Shown piece by piece: positions 36,104 through 45,201 of a DNA stretch of 64,000 nucleotides. The notes below the pieces were generated by a model. It saw nothing but the letters and a program-made list of their open reading frames with translations, had not been told where the DNA came from and ran no database searches. Source of the stretch: Lysobacterales bacterium (GTDB lineage Bacteria > Pseudomonadota > Gammaproteobacteria > Xanthomonadales > Xanthomonadaceae); NCBI GenBank assembly GCA_016718605.1, contig JADKCY010000003.1, forward strand, positions 434,001-498,000, given 5' to 3'. The position numbers and the translations under genes were made by a program. Position 1 is the first letter of the stretch, and each line of letters begins with the position of its first letter.

Positions 36104-38011
36104 CTATATCTGTGCCGCAGGGCCGCCAACAGCGCCGGGGGCAGAACCCGTGTCATCGTTTTTTGGCAGCTTCGTATCGGTGCGTGCCCAGTCCATCGGT
36201 GGCGGTGGAACACGTCCTTCCAGGATCGCATCGATTTGCTTGGCGTCGATGGTTTCATAGGTCAGCAACGCATCTGCCATGGCATGAAGTTTGTCCAAAT
36301 GCTCGGTCAGGATTGCCTTGGTCCGGGCGTAGGCGCGATCCAGGATGCTGCGCACGACATCATCGATTTTGCGCGCCGTTTCGTCCGATACATTTTTATG
36401 TTGGGTGACGGAACGACCGAGAAAGACCTCGTCTTCCTGTTCGCCATACGCGACCGGCCCCATTTCATCCGAAAGGCCCCACTTGGTGACCATATTGCGA
36501 GCCATTTTTGTGGCGCGCTCAATGTCATTGGACGCACCGGTGGTGACCTTGTCCGCACCAAAAATCAACTCTTCTGCTACGCGTCCGCCGTACAAGGAAC
36601 ACAGTTGGGATTCAATAGCGACTCGGTTGTAGCTATAACGATCCTGCTCTGGCAGGTACATGGTGATACCCAGCGCTCGGCCACGCGGAATGATGCTCAC
36701 CTTATAGACAGGGTCGTGATCGGGAACCATTCGACCGACGATCGCATGGCCCGCTTCATGGTAAGCAGTGAGTTTCTTTTCAGACTCACTCATGGCCATC
36801 GAGCGCCGCTCGGTACCCATCATGATCTTGTCACGTGCTTTGTCAAAGTGCGCCATACGCACTTCCTTGGCATTTTCGCGCGCTGCAAACAATGCAGCCT
36901 CGTTGACCAAATTGGCCAGATCAGCACCGGAAAAGCCGGGCGTGCCGCGTGCGACCACAGAGGGATCCACATCGCCAGACATCGGGACCTTGCGCATGTG
37001 AACCTTGAGAATCTGCTCACGCCCACGCAAATCAGGCAAAGGCACCACGACTTGGCGGTCAAACCGCCCCGGACGCAGCAACGCTGGATCCAACACGTCA
37101 GGGCGATTGGTCGCAGCGATCACGATGATGCCTTCGCTACCTTCAAAACCATCCATCTCGACCAGCAACTGGTTGAGTGTTTGTTCGCGCTCATCGTGTC
37201 CGCCACCCAAACCCGCACCGCGATGACGACCGACAGCGTCAATTTCGTCAATGAAAATGATGCAGGGCGCATGTTTCTTGGCCTGCTCGAACATATCGCG
37301 GACTCGCGAGGCACCCACGCCAACGAACATTTCCACGAAATCCGAGCCGGAAATCGCGAAAAACGGCACCTTGGCTTCACCCGCAATGGCTTTGGCCAGC
37401 AAGGTCTTACCGGTGCCAGGTGAGCCCACCATCAACACACCACGCGGTATGCGGCCACCCAGTTTCTGGAACTTGCCGGGATCACGAAGAAACTCGACCA
37501 ACTCGGAGACTTCTTCCTTGGCCTCATCACAGCCCGCGACGTCGGCAAAGGTGATCTTGACCTGATCTTCGCCCTGCAGTTTCGCGCGCGATCGGCCAAA
37601 GCTCATTGCGCCACGCCCGCCGGAACCAGCCTGCAACTGCCGCATGAAGAAAATGAAAATACCGATGAAAATCACGTAAGGCAGGATCGTCAACAGCACA
37701 TCCATCAAACCCGGGCCAGGCGGCAATTCCTGTTTGATTTGAACCTGACTTTCCAGCAGCTCATTGACCAGATACTGATCGCGGGGCGCTTGCGTCGAGA
37801 AACGTGTGCCGTCCTTGCGTTCGCCGGAAATACCGATGCCATTGGCTTCGATGTCTACTTTGGCGATCGCACCATCCCGGACCTGAGAGAGAAACTGGTC
37901 ATAGGACATCGGCTGCCCACCGGCAGCGCGCGGCGAAAAGCCCTGAAACACCGCCATCAATACGACAGCGATGACCACCCACAACAGCAAATTCTTGGCA
38001 AGGTCATTCAT
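36104..38011 (-). CDS. ftsH: ATP-dependent zinc metalloprotease FtsH
   Basis: 635 aa inner-membrane AAA+ protease. Two transmembrane helices (about 6-24 and 104-125) flank a small periplasmic domain. Walker A is GSPGTGKTLLAKAIAG, Walker B is IIFIDEIDAVG, the second region of homology carries NRPDVLDPALLRPGRFDR, and the zinc site is HEAGH. It degrades unassembled membrane proteins and regulators such as LpxC and sigma-32 in E. coli. The ATG overlaps the rlmE stop by four bases. Confidence 0.96.
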   Translation of the reverse strand: MNDLAKNLLLWVVIAVVLMAVFQGFSPRAAGGQPMSYDQFLSQVRDGAIAKVDIEANGIGISGERKDGTRFSTQAPRDQYLVNELLESQVQIKQELPPGPGLMDVLLTILPYVIFIGIFIFFMRQLQAGSGGRGAMSFGRSRAKLQGEDQVKITFADVAGCDEAKEEVSELVEFLRDPGKFQKLGGRIPRGVLMVGSPGTGKTLLAKAIAGEAKVPFFAISGSDFVEMFVGVGASRVRDMFEQAKKHAPCIIFIDEIDAVGRHRGAGLGGGHDEREQTLNQLLVEMDGFEGSEGIIVIAATNRPDVLDPALLRPGRFDRQVVVPLPDLRGREQILKVHMRKVPMSGDVDPSVVARGTPGFSGADLANLVNEAALFAARENAKEVRMAHFDKARDKIMMGTERRSMAMSESEKKLTAYHEAGHAIVGRMVPDHDPVYKVSIIPRGRALGITMYLPEQDRYSYNRVAIESQLCSLYGGRVAEELIFGADKVTTGASNDIERATKMARNMVTKWGLSDEMGPVAYGEQEDEVFLGRSVTQHKNVSDETARKIDDVVRSILDRAYARTKAILTEHLDKLHAMADALLTYETIDAKQIDAILEGRVPPPPMDWARTDTKLPKNDDTGSAPGAVGGPAAQI

Positions 38012-38649
38012 GATTTGGCCTCGTTGCCACCAGCGCGTTTGCCGGTGGCCAATGCGTAGACTTCCGGGGAACGGTTGCGTGACGCTTTGGGTTTGCGGAT
38101 CTGCACCTTCGTGAAGCGAAGTCGCAAATCCTGGATAAAAGCGTCAAATCCCTGCCCATGAAACATTTTCAGCAGCAAGTTTCCGCCCGTTTTCAGATGC
38201 TGGTCAGCAAATTCCCGCGTCAGCTCGCAAAGATGCATGGCGCGAGGTTGATCTACTGCCGTCATGCCGCTCATATTGGGGGCCATATCGGAAAGCACAA
38301 GGTCTACCGCATCGCCGCCCAGAACAGCTTCCAAACGCGACAGTGCTTCGGACTCCCTGAAATCGCCGTGAATAAAGTCGACGCCAGCCAAGGGCGGCAT
38401 TTCAAGAATATCCAAGGCGACCACTCGGCCACGATCACCCAATTCACGACGAACCAGTTGCGACCACCCTCCGGGTGCTGCACCAAGATCGACCACCACC
38501 ATGCCTGGCTTGAGTAGTTGATCGCGTTCAATCAACTCTTCCAGCTTGTATACCGCTCGCGAACGCATGCCTTCTGCCTGCGCCCGTTTGACGAACGGGT
38601 CGGAAAAGTGCTCACGCAACCAGCGCTGGCTGCTCTTGCTACGCGACAT
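38008..38649 (-). CDS. rlmE: 23S rRNA 2'-O-ribose methyltransferase RlmE (RrmJ/FtsJ)
   Basis: 213 aa. The SAM-binding motif VVDLGAAPGGWSQ is at about residues 52-64. The catalytic K-D-K-E set is compatible with KLEELIERD, LSDMAPNMSG and LLLKMFHGQGF. It methylates U2552 of 23S rRNA in the late 50S subunit. It is operonic with ftsH and divergent from yhbY, with 58 bases in between that should hold both promoters. Confidence 0.94.
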   Translation of the reverse strand: MSRSKSSQRWLREHFSDPFVKRAQAEGMRSRAVYKLEELIERDQLLKPGMVVVDLGAAPGGWSQLVRRELGDRGRVVALDILEMPPLAGVDFIHGDFRESEALSRLEAVLGGDAVDLVLSDMAPNMSGMTAVDQPRAMHLCELTREFADQHLKTGGNLLLKMFHGQGFDAFIQDLRLRFTKVQIRKPKASRNRSPEVYALATGKRAGGNEAKS

Positions 38650-38707
38650 TCCTAGCTCACACGGCGTGCTTCAGTGCCGCATGATACCCTGCCCTACCCT
38701 GATTCTT

Positions 38708-39019
38708 ATGCGTTTTATGTTCCGACAATTGAGCAACACCCAACAACGCTACCTGCGCGGTCTGGCGCACTCACTGCGACCAATCATTTTGGTCGGTGGC
38801 AAAGGTCTGAGCGACAATTTGATTGCCGAACTTGATGGCGCGCTTGAGCACCACGAGTTGGTCAAAGTGAAAATCCATGCGGAAGATCGCGAATCACGCG
38901 ACGAAATCGTCGCCGAGCTTGTGCTTCGCAGTCATGCCGAGCTGGTTCAGCGCATTGGACACGTTGCGACGCTGTTCCGACGTAGCCGGAATCAAGCCCA
39001 GATCACGCTGCCACGCTAA
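38708..39019 (+). CDS. yhbY: YhbY, CRM-domain ribosome assembly RNA-binding protein
   Basis: 103 aa. The CRM motif region is YLRGLAHSLRPIILVGGKGL, followed by ALEHHELVKVKI as in E. coli YhbY (97 aa). It binds pre-50S particles. Starts at 38708 and 38717 are both possible; the long upstream open frame from 38546 is antisense to rlmE and is rejected. It is followed after 15 bases by the Mth938-like gene. Confidence 0.92.
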   Translation: MRFMFRQLSNTQQRYLRGLAHSLRPIILVGGKGLSDNLIAELDGALEHHELVKVKIHAEDRESRDEIVAELVLRSHAELVQRIGHVATLFRRSRNQAQITLPR

Positions 39020-39034
39020 GAACGGTCACTGGCC

Positions 39035-39403
39035 ATGAGCTTGGTTGAGCAGCGCGCAGAAGGCATCCACGTCGTGCGCTTCGTTAGCGCAGATCGCATT
39101 GCTGTCGACGACGTGGAATTTCGTCAGAGCTTCTTGCTGCTTCCCGAGCAGTCGTTCCCAGACCACTGGCCAGACGGCGTTGCGTCACTGACGATAGCCC
39201 ATCTCGACCGTGTGCTTGAACGCCAACCGGAGCTCATTCTGTTGGGCAGCGGCATGCGCCAGCATTTTCCCGCGCCCGCGATACTTGGCCACGTTTTGAG
39301 CAAACGCGTCGGCTTGGAAGTGATGGACAACGGCGCCGCAGCGCGCACCTACAACCTGCTGGCTGCCGAGGGGCGGCGGGTAGCCACGTTGTTCTTGTTT
39401 TAG
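39035..39403 (+). CDS. Mth938-like domain protein (DUF498 family)
   Basis: 122 aa. ILLGSGMRQHFP followed by GLEVMDNGAAARTYNLLAAEGRRVATLFLF is the fold signature of the Mth938/NDUFAF3 family. Bacterial members are uncharacterised; the eukaryotic relative assists complex I assembly. It is cotranscribed with yhbY and converges on nlpD with 39 bases between stops. Confidence 0.84.
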   Translation: MSLVEQRAEGIHVVRFVSADRIAVDDVEFRQSFLLLPEQSFPDHWPDGVASLTIAHLDRVLERQPELILLGSGMRQHFPAPAILGHVLSKRVGLEVMDNGAAARTYNLLAAEGRRVATLFLF

Positions 39404-39442
39404 AGGCAGCAGGCCGTGCACGGCCGCCCACTGATTAAGCGA

Positions 39443-40339
39443 TCAGCGGCGTGGCAGATGGGCCAGCGGATCAACCGGCTTGCCTTTGCGCCGAATCTCG
39501 AAATGCAACATGTCCCGCGCGGCGCCTGATCGTCCCATTTCAGCAATCGGTTGACCCGCGCGAACGGATTCTCCTTCGGCAACCAATCGCTTGCGATTGT
39601 GGCCGTAGGCCGAGAGGAATTCGTCATTGTGTTTGACGATGACCAACTCCCCGTAGCCGATCAGACCGGCGCCCGAATACACCACCACGCCGTCCGCAGC
39701 GGCATTGACCACTTGCCCCGCAGCGCCGCCAATGTTGATGCCTTGTCGCGTCGGGTCGCCTGCGACAAATCGGCTGACCACATCACCCGCGGTGGGCCAG
39801 CGCCAGCTCAGGGCTGTGCCAACAGCCGGCGTCGTTGAAGTTGATGCTTCGGTCGATCCGTTCTCGGCGCGCGCGGGCGAGACGGCGACCGGTGCCGTTA
39901 CGGGTTGCGGATCGGGCGAAGATTGCCCCGACACACCAGAATCAGTCGCGACGCGTTGCACGGTCCCTGATGTCCGATTGGGCTTCCCGGTTGGTGCAAG
40001 ACCTTGCGGATCAGGACGCGGTGCGGGAGGCGTCGGGAAACGCGACGCGACTTGCGGGCCGGTGGCGGGCGACAATTTCAGGACTTGTCCCGGATAAATC
40101 ACATAGGGCGAAACGATTCCGTTCCAGGCCGCAATATCTTTGAAGTCCTGCTTGTTGCGGAAAGCGATGCCGTAAAGCGTGTCGCCACGCTGCACCGTAT
40201 AACTGGGCCCGACAGGCCGCGTCGCGTGCGGTCGCTGAGTCGGTCGCTCGATGGGCTTGCGAGTCACCACGGTGGACTGACCGCAGCCGGCGAGGAGCAA
40301 AAAAACCATCGCCACTGAGAGAAGCCGAAGCAGGCTCAC
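39443..40339 (-). CDS. nlpD: NlpD-like lipoprotein: LysM plus degenerate M23 peptidase domain
   Basis: 298 aa from a GTG at 40339 (VSLLRLLSVAMVFLLLAGCGQ), giving a lipoprotein signal with lipobox LLAGC. A LysM domain (YTVQRGDTLYGIAFRNKQD) and an S/T/P-rich linker precede an M23/LytM domain. The first zinc motif HxxxD is replaced (QGINIG) and the last is LHFEIR rather than HxH, so it should be catalytically dead, as in E. coli NlpD, which activates amidase AmiC. The annotated open frame continues upstream into yqaA; the GTG overlapping a TGA in the next frame (GTGA) argues that this is the native start. Confidence 0.83.
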   Translation of the reverse strand: MSLLRLLSVAMVFLLLAGCGQSTVVTRKPIERPTQRPHATRPVGPSYTVQRGDTLYGIAFRNKQDFKDIAAWNGIVSPYVIYPGQVLKLSPATGPQVASRFPTPPAPRPDPQGLAPTGKPNRTSGTVQRVATDSGVSGQSSPDPQPVTAPVAVSPARAENGSTEASTSTTPAVGTALSWRWPTAGDVVSRFVAGDPTRQGINIGGAAGQVVNAAADGVVVYSGAGLIGYGELVIVKHNDEFLSAYGHNRKRLVAEGESVRAGQPIAEMGRSGAARDMLHFEIRRKGKPVDPLAHLPRR

Positions 40340-40930
40340 CCTGCACCTCCGCGCGCCCAGAGCACGGCCACAAGCAGCACTAAGCGCACCCATTGCCAGC
40401 CATCCGATACGTTCTGCATATCGATGCAACACTGCCTCGGCACGTGCCCCGCCCAGACGAATGGCAGCCGCAACCAAATAGACCCGTTTGCCGCGACCAA
40501 TCATGGCACCCGCAACGAAGGGCAGCATGGGCATCCCTACTGCACCCGAAGCGAGCGTGAATATCTTGAACGGGACCGGCGTAAATCCAGCGATCAGCAA
40601 GAGCCAGAATCCGTTCTCTGCAGCCTGACGTTTGACGTCTTCGAACTCCACAGCGTAGCCAAGTCTCTCCAGCAGAGGCATCACCAATTCGATCGCGTAG
40701 TAGCCAATGGCGTAGGCAACAAACATGCCGACCATCGACCCGAGAAGACTGACGGTAGCGAAATACCAACCGCGCTTTGGCTGTGCGAGACACATCGGCG
40801 CGAGCATGACTTCGGGCGGAATGGGAAAAATAATTGCCTCGAAAAAACTCAACAGCGCGAGAAGCGCAGTCGCGTGCCGATGCCGCGCCCACTGCATTGC
40901 TCGCGCATATAAAGGTTCAAACAACTTCAT
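40336..40930 (-). pseudogene. yqaA: YqaA/DedA-type membrane protein, frame disrupted near its C-terminus
   Basis: It starts at 40930 with MKLFEPLYARAMQWARHR and runs through typical YqaA/VTT family segments (SFFEAIIFPIPPEVMLAP, GFTPVPFKIFTLASGAVG, GRGKRVYLVAAAIRLGGARAEA). After about residue 183 the frame reads SAACGRALGARRC and continues into nlpD. One base earlier in register, the same DNA reads VLLVAVLWARGGAG and stops at TGA 40338-40336, a normal last membrane helix. Removing one base near 40381 restores a 197-codon gene, so a one-base insertion, or a sequencing error, is likely. Neighbours pcm and nlpD are in the usual surE-pcm-yqaA-nlpD order. Confidence 0.75.
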
Positions 40931-41607
40931 CCCAGTGTGCCTCCCAGCAACGGTACGAACATGGCCGGGCCAAGATCCTCCTGCTGCCAACGATCTTCAA
41001 TCCAGCGCAGACGCATCAGCCGTTGTCCATCGGGACCACCCACCGGCGCGATGAACACGCCTCCGGGACGCAATTGTGCGATCAACTGCGGTTCAACGCG
41101 CTCGGTGGCGGCGGTCACAATGATGGCGTCGAAGGGTGCATGTTCGGACCAACCCAGGCGGCCGTCTTCAAATCGCGCCCGCACATTCGAAAATCCGAGC
41201 TTGCGAAAGCGCTTGCGCGCTGTCCGCGACAACTCTTCAATGCGCTCGACCGAGTTAACCTGCTTGACCAGCATCGCCAGCACGGCAGCTTGATAGCCTG
41301 AGCCGGTCCCCAACTCCAGAACGTTTTGCGGCAGGCCGAATTCGATCAGCGCCTCGGTCATGCGGGCCACCACATAGGGCTGCGAGATGGTTTGCGAGCG
41401 GCCGATCGGCAAAGCGGTGTCCTCGTAGGCACGCGAGGCCAAGGCTTCATCAATGAACAAGTGGCGCGGCAGCGTTCGCATCACTTCCAGCACGCGGGCA
41501 TCGCGGATGCCTTGCTCGCGCAAACGCTCGACCAATCGATCACGCGCACGCTGCGAAGTCATACCCAACCCAGCCGCTTCCAATGGCAGGCGCAACCCGG
41601 AACTCAT
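40927..41607 (-). CDS. pcm: Protein-L-isoaspartate O-methyltransferase
   Basis: 226 aa repair enzyme that methylates isoaspartyl residues in aged proteins using SAM. Motifs are GRSQTISQPYVVARMTEAL and the SAM loop ELGTGSGYQAAVLA; the C-terminus PLLGGTLG is typical. It overlaps the surE stop by four bases and the yqaA start by four bases. Confidence 0.95.
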   Translation of the reverse strand: MSSGLRLPLEAAGLGMTSQRARDRLVERLREQGIRDARVLEVMRTLPRHLFIDEALASRAYEDTALPIGRSQTISQPYVVARMTEALIEFGLPQNVLELGTGSGYQAAVLAMLVKQVNSVERIEELSRTARKRFRKLGFSNVRARFEDGRLGWSEHAPFDAIIVTAATERVEPQLIAQLRPGGVFIAPVGGPDGQRLMRLRWIEDRWQQEDLGPAMFVPLLGGTLG

Positions 41608-42377
41608 CCCTGCAAGAACCTGTGGTCAAGCGAACCGATCCATCCGGCGACCTTTTCGAGCGCCTGATAGCGCGTCAGATCAACATGAATTGGCGTCACC
41701 GACACATAGCCCATGCGCACTGCGTGGAAGTCCGTCCCCGGACCAGCATCCTGCTCCGGGCCTGCCGGTCCAATCCACCAGATCGGACGTCCGCGCGGGT
41801 CATGCTGCGCGATGCAAGGCTCGGCGCGGTGGCGATGTCCTAGACGGGTAACCTCGAAGCCAGAAATCGCATCCCAAGGCAGGTCAGGCACATTGACGTT
41901 GAGAATTGTGTCCGCAGGCAGCGGATCGGCGACCAGACGTTGCACCAGCAGACAGGCCGCACGTGCGGCCGAATCGAAATGCCGGCCACTGCCATCGCGT
42001 GTCACCAACGACATCGCGATGGCGGGCAGACCGAGAAATCGACCTTCCATTGCCGCAGCGACGGTGCCGGAATAAATCACATCGTCACCAAGGTTGGCCG
42101 CGTTATTGATGCCGGAGACTACGATGTCCGGCTCATGATCCAACAAGCCGGCCAGTGCCAGATGCACACAGTCGGTTGGCGTGCCTGCCACCCGCCAAAC
42201 CGCGTCAGTCACTGGCAAAGCTCGAATAGGCTGATCCAGTGTCAGCGAATTGCTGGCACCACTGCGATCCCTGTCTGGTGCGACCACGGTCACTCGCCCC
42301 AGTGCCGACAAGGCATCGGCGAGCACTTTGATGCCAGGCGCATCGACCCCATCATCATTGCTGACCAGAATTCGCAT
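41604..42377 (-). CDS. surE: 5'/3'-nucleotidase SurE
   Basis: 257 aa from the ATG at 42377, with GGAAG upstream; the open frame to 42407 is not conserved. The metal site starts MRILVSNDDGVDAPG, and SGINNAANLGDDVIYSGTV is the second signature. It is a survival-protein phosphatase that dephosphorylates nucleoside monophosphates. It heads the surE-pcm-yqaA-nlpD operon and is divergent from the Smr gene (91 bases). Confidence 0.94.
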   Translation of the reverse strand: MRILVSNDDGVDAPGIKVLADALSALGRVTVVAPDRDRSGASNSLTLDQPIRALPVTDAVWRVAGTPTDCVHLALAGLLDHEPDIVVSGINNAANLGDDVIYSGTVAAAMEGRFLGLPAIAMSLVTRDGSGRHFDSAARAACLLVQRLVADPLPADTILNVNVPDLPWDAISGFEVTRLGHRHRAEPCIAQHDPRGRPIWWIGPAGPEQDAGPGTDFHAVRMGYVSVTPIHVDLTRYQALEKVAGWIGSLDHRFLQG

Positions 42378-42468
42378 CACGCTTCCAAAGACCGTCGGAA
42401 CAAGCACGCCATGATACCGGCAAGCACGCCGACTTCCGCTTCACCGTTTCAGACGCTAGCCTGAGCGC

Positions 42469-43071
42469 ATGAGCAAACGCCGCCCAACGCCGCCAAGCAA
42501 GGAAGATCTCGCCCTGTTTCACGAGGCCATAGGTCCAGTGCGGCGAATGCAGGAGGTCGCGCCGCGCCCAGCAGCACCCACGCCGGCGCCACTGCCGCGC
42601 CAGCGCATCGCGGATGAGTTTCAAGCCGCCGTCGACTTCAAAACGCGACCGTTCGAATTTGGCGATATGGACGGCGCCGATGCACTGGCGTTCCTGCGGG
42701 ATGGCTATCCGCCACGAACACTGCGGCGACTCAAACGTGGCCTGTATGCGGTACAGGACGAAATTGACTTGCACGGAATGAGTGTCGCGATTGCCGAACC
42801 GGTGCTGCGGCAGTTCCTTGCGCAAGCTCGACTGGCCGGTCATGGGTGCATCAGGATCGTGCATGGCAAAGGCATGCGCTCCAAAGACAGTGGTGCCGTG
42901 CTGAAACAGATGACCGACCATCTGCTGCGCCAGCATGGCGAGGTGCTGGCCTTCGCCTCGGCACCGCTCGCTCAGGGTGGTACCGGCGCCGCGCTGGTGT
43001 TGTTGAAACCGCAACGCCGCAGCGAACTGCCTGAACTTGACGGCAAACACACGGACCGCGCGTGGCGCTAA
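42469..43071 (+). CDS. Smr/MutS2-domain endonuclease-like protein
   Basis: 200 aa. A proline-rich N-terminal half is followed by a C-terminal Smr domain (about 95-195) with IDLHGMSVAIAEPVLRQFL and IRIVHGKGMRS, the DLHG and HGKG nuclease motifs. It resembles E. coli SmrA/SmrB (YdaL/YfcN); SmrB cleaves mRNA at collided ribosomes. Which paralogue this is cannot be decided from one gene. Confidence 0.85.
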   Translation: MSKRRPTPPSKEDLALFHEAIGPVRRMQEVAPRPAAPTPAPLPRQRIADEFQAAVDFKTRPFEFGDMDGADALAFLRDGYPPRTLRRLKRGLYAVQDEIDLHGMSVAIAEPVLRQFLAQARLAGHGCIRIVHGKGMRSKDSGAVLKQMTDHLLRQHGEVLAFASAPLAQGGTGAALVLLKPQRRSELPELDGKHTDRAWR

Positions 43072-43077
43072 CAGCGC

Positions 43078-43111
43078 TTTTGAGAAAGGCCTTCCTCGCG
43101 CCTTCTCAAAA
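43078..43111 (+). terminator. Hairpin after the Smr gene
   Basis: Stem TTTTGAGAA-A-GGC paired with GCCTTCTCAAAA (43078-43090 with 43100-43111, one bulged A, 9-nt loop) starting 6 bases after the stop. Flanking T and A runs are part of the stem and no separate U-tract follows, so termination strength is uncertain. Confidence 0.6.
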
Positions 43112-43198
43112 TTGCGAGAGCGCCATCCTGGCCGTGTACCCGCAAGGAGCTTCTCAACACGCTGCTAAACTGTCGCGCTTCCGCAAGGCAACAATCAA

Positions 43199-44521
43199 AT
43201 GCCCACCACCCACCAACAAGTGACGTTCCGAGGTCGCCTGCCCGCGGGTTTCGCAGCGCTGGTAGTGGGCGTGCTGACCGCGTGCGGACCCTCAGAACAC
43301 GGTGACCTCCCGAGTCCACCCGCTACCCTTGCCGAGCTAGCACCGCCAACCATGAGTCTGCGCGTCGCAACCTACAACACGTCGTTGAACGACGACGCTC
43401 CTGGCGGACTGATCCGGCGCCTGCAGGGTGACGATGTGCATGCAGGTAAGATCGCAGCCGTTCTGCAACATGTGCGACCCGACATCGTCCTGCTCAATGA
43501 GTTCGACTATGACGCAGATCATCGTGCGGCCGACCTGTTTCAGCAGCGTTTCCTGAATCGAGGCCAGTACGGCCAATCACCGATCGACTACCCGCATCGC
43601 TATCTCGCGCCCGTCAATACCGGCCTGCCCAGCGGGTTGGATATCGATAGCGATGGCCACACCGATGGACCCGGCGACGCGTGGGGATTTGGCCGACATG
43701 CGGGCCAATATGGCATGTTGCTGTTATCGCGTTTTCCCTTGGATGCCACTGCGGTGCGGACGTTCCAGAACCTACGCTGGTCCAGTCTGCCAGGTGCCCG
43801 TCAGCCACGTCAGCCTGGTGCCAGCAAAGACTGGTACAGCAGCGATATCTGGTCGCAGTTGCGGCTTTCGTCAAAGTCGCATTGGGATGTGCCCATCGAA
43901 ACCCCGCTAGGGCGTTTGCATGTGCTGGCGTCACATCCCACACCACCCGTTTTCGATGGCCCGGAAAAGCGCAATGCATTACGCAACTTCGACGAGATCC
44001 GTCTGTGGGTCGAGTACTTGAACAACACGCAGGACGCTTGGTTGACCGACGACCAAGGCCGTCAAGGGGGCTTGCCTGAGCAAACGTCCTTCGTGCTGCT
44101 CGGCGATCAAAATGCCGACCCGGTCGATGGTGGTAGCATCGAACACGCGATCGTGCAGCTGTTGTCACATCCCCGCGTGCTGGACTATCCCGCTCCGCGC
44201 AGCACGCAAGGCCGCATCGCCGCAGAGCGTGCCGGTGGCAGCAACCTCACTCAGCAGGGCGATCCCGACGAAGACACTGGGAATTTTGGACCGCGGTCGG
44301 GCAATCTGCGCGTCGACTACGTGCTGCCATCGCGTCAATTCCGTGTGGTCAACAGCGGCGTCTTTTGGCCCGCGCCTGAGCAGATCGGCGCGGACTGGGT
44401 GACTGTCAGTGACCACCGATTGGTGTGGCTGGATCTGCAAGCGGAGAACGCACCGCAACGGGCGTCCTCGGCGGGTGTGGCGCATGGCGGCGATCCAACC
44501 ACAGCGCAAACGCAGTACTGA
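43199..44521 (+). CDS. Lipoprotein of the endonuclease/exonuclease/phosphatase family
   Basis: 440 aa. The N-terminus has a hydrophobic stretch with lipobox VLTAC (about residues 26-30), suggesting envelope attachment. The EEP fold shows SLRVATYNTSL, PDIVLLNEFDYD, LASHPTPPV, VLLGDQNADP and the terminal SDHRLVW with the catalytic histidine. The substrate could be phosphodiesters or phosphomonoesters outside the cytoplasm. The last 30 residues are Ala/Gly/Thr-rich, and their DNA overlaps the 3' end of the convergent membrane-protein gene by 116 bases. Confidence 0.8.
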   Translation: MPTTHQQVTFRGRLPAGFAALVVGVLTACGPSEHGDLPSPPATLAELAPPTMSLRVATYNTSLNDDAPGGLIRRLQGDDVHAGKIAAVLQHVRPDIVLLNEFDYDADHRAADLFQQRFLNRGQYGQSPIDYPHRYLAPVNTGLPSGLDIDSDGHTDGPGDAWGFGRHAGQYGMLLLSRFPLDATAVRTFQNLRWSSLPGARQPRQPGASKDWYSSDIWSQLRLSSKSHWDVPIETPLGRLHVLASHPTPPVFDGPEKRNALRNFDEIRLWVEYLNNTQDAWLTDDQGRQGGLPEQTSFVLLGDQNADPVDGGSIEHAIVQLLSHPRVLDYPAPRSTQGRIAAERAGGSNLTQQGDPDEDTGNFGPRSGNLRVDYVLPSRQFRVVNSGVFWPAPEQIGADWVTVSDHRLVWLDLQAENAPQRASSAGVAHGGDPTTAQTQY

Positions 44522-45143
44522 CCGCCACGGGCAAAAACCACGCAATCATGCCAAAGCCCTGCGGCGGGCTGACCTGCAAGCCGTCCAAAACTCGGTTGAG
44601 GCCAATCGACAGAAACGCCACATGCGTCGCGGCGCCGCAGCCCAACATCGCACCCAAGTGCTCACGCAACCACCAGCGTTGCGGTGGCAAGGGCTGACGC
44701 GCCCGCCAGAGCATTTGGCTACCGATGCCAATGCCCACCAGACTGAAGCCCATCATCAATGCTTGACCATGCAGCACGCCATAGGCTGCCACGACGAGCG
44801 CGGTCAGCAAATTGAAGACGGCAACGGCGGCATAGCGTCGGTCGCGGAAACCGCGCTGATCCGACTTGCGTCGAACGGCCCGCCAGCCCAGCCAACAAGA
44901 CGTCGCGGTGATCACCACCAGGTAAAACAGAAATGTCGCGGTCCCCGGCTTGCCACGCGCCAAGAAAAATCCGGCCATGGGCAGTGCCGTTGCCATCACA
45001 GCCAACATGGCGATCAGATAGGTCTTGCCACTTCCGCGATGCAGGGGCGAACCTTTGCGCGCGAAGGCTGCCATCCAGAACGTCAGAAGAGCCGTTGCAC
45101 CCGCCACGCCATGCACCGCAAGTAGACCCGCATAGACATCCAT
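44406..45143 (-). CDS. Uncharacterised multi-pass membrane protein
   Basis: 245 aa from the ATG at 45143 (MDVYAGLLAVHGVAG); 15 more residues are open upstream from 45188. About seven hydrophobic helices span residues 5-215, and a histidine lies in the first helix (AVHGVAG), a pattern seen in small membrane proteins related to DUF2306, but I do not firmly recognise the family. The Pro-rich last 30 residues are encoded antisense to the C-terminus of the convergent EEP gene. It is divergent from the two-component system; the shared region carries tandem palindromes, so it may be a target of that system. Confidence 0.65.
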   Translation of the reverse strand: MDVYAGLLAVHGVAGATALLTFWMAAFARKGSPLHRGSGKTYLIAMLAVMATALPMAGFFLARGKPGTATFLFYLVVITATSCWLGWRAVRRKSDQRGFRDRRYAAVAVFNLLTALVVAAYGVLHGQALMMGFSLVGIGIGSQMLWRARQPLPPQRWWLREHLGAMLGCGAATHVAFLSIGLNRVLDGLQVSPPQGFGMIAWFLPVAVSTAFALWLDRRHAPHPPRTPVAVRSPLADPATPIGGH

Positions 45144-45201
45144 CGCACGCTCCACCACTGTGTGAACTGGGACATAGCCTGAGCGCATCGCAGTAACACC
45201 G

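Noticed and set aside
38546..38707. Extended N-terminus of yhbY
   Set aside because: The extra 54 codons are antisense to the rlmE 5' end and not similar to any YhbY; the ATG at 38708 gives the normal family length.
39443..40990. Single 515-aa DedA-LysM-M23 fusion protein
   Set aside because: The alternative register restores a normal yqaA stop overlapping the nlpD GTG, so two genes with a one-base disruption explain the data better than a designed fusion.
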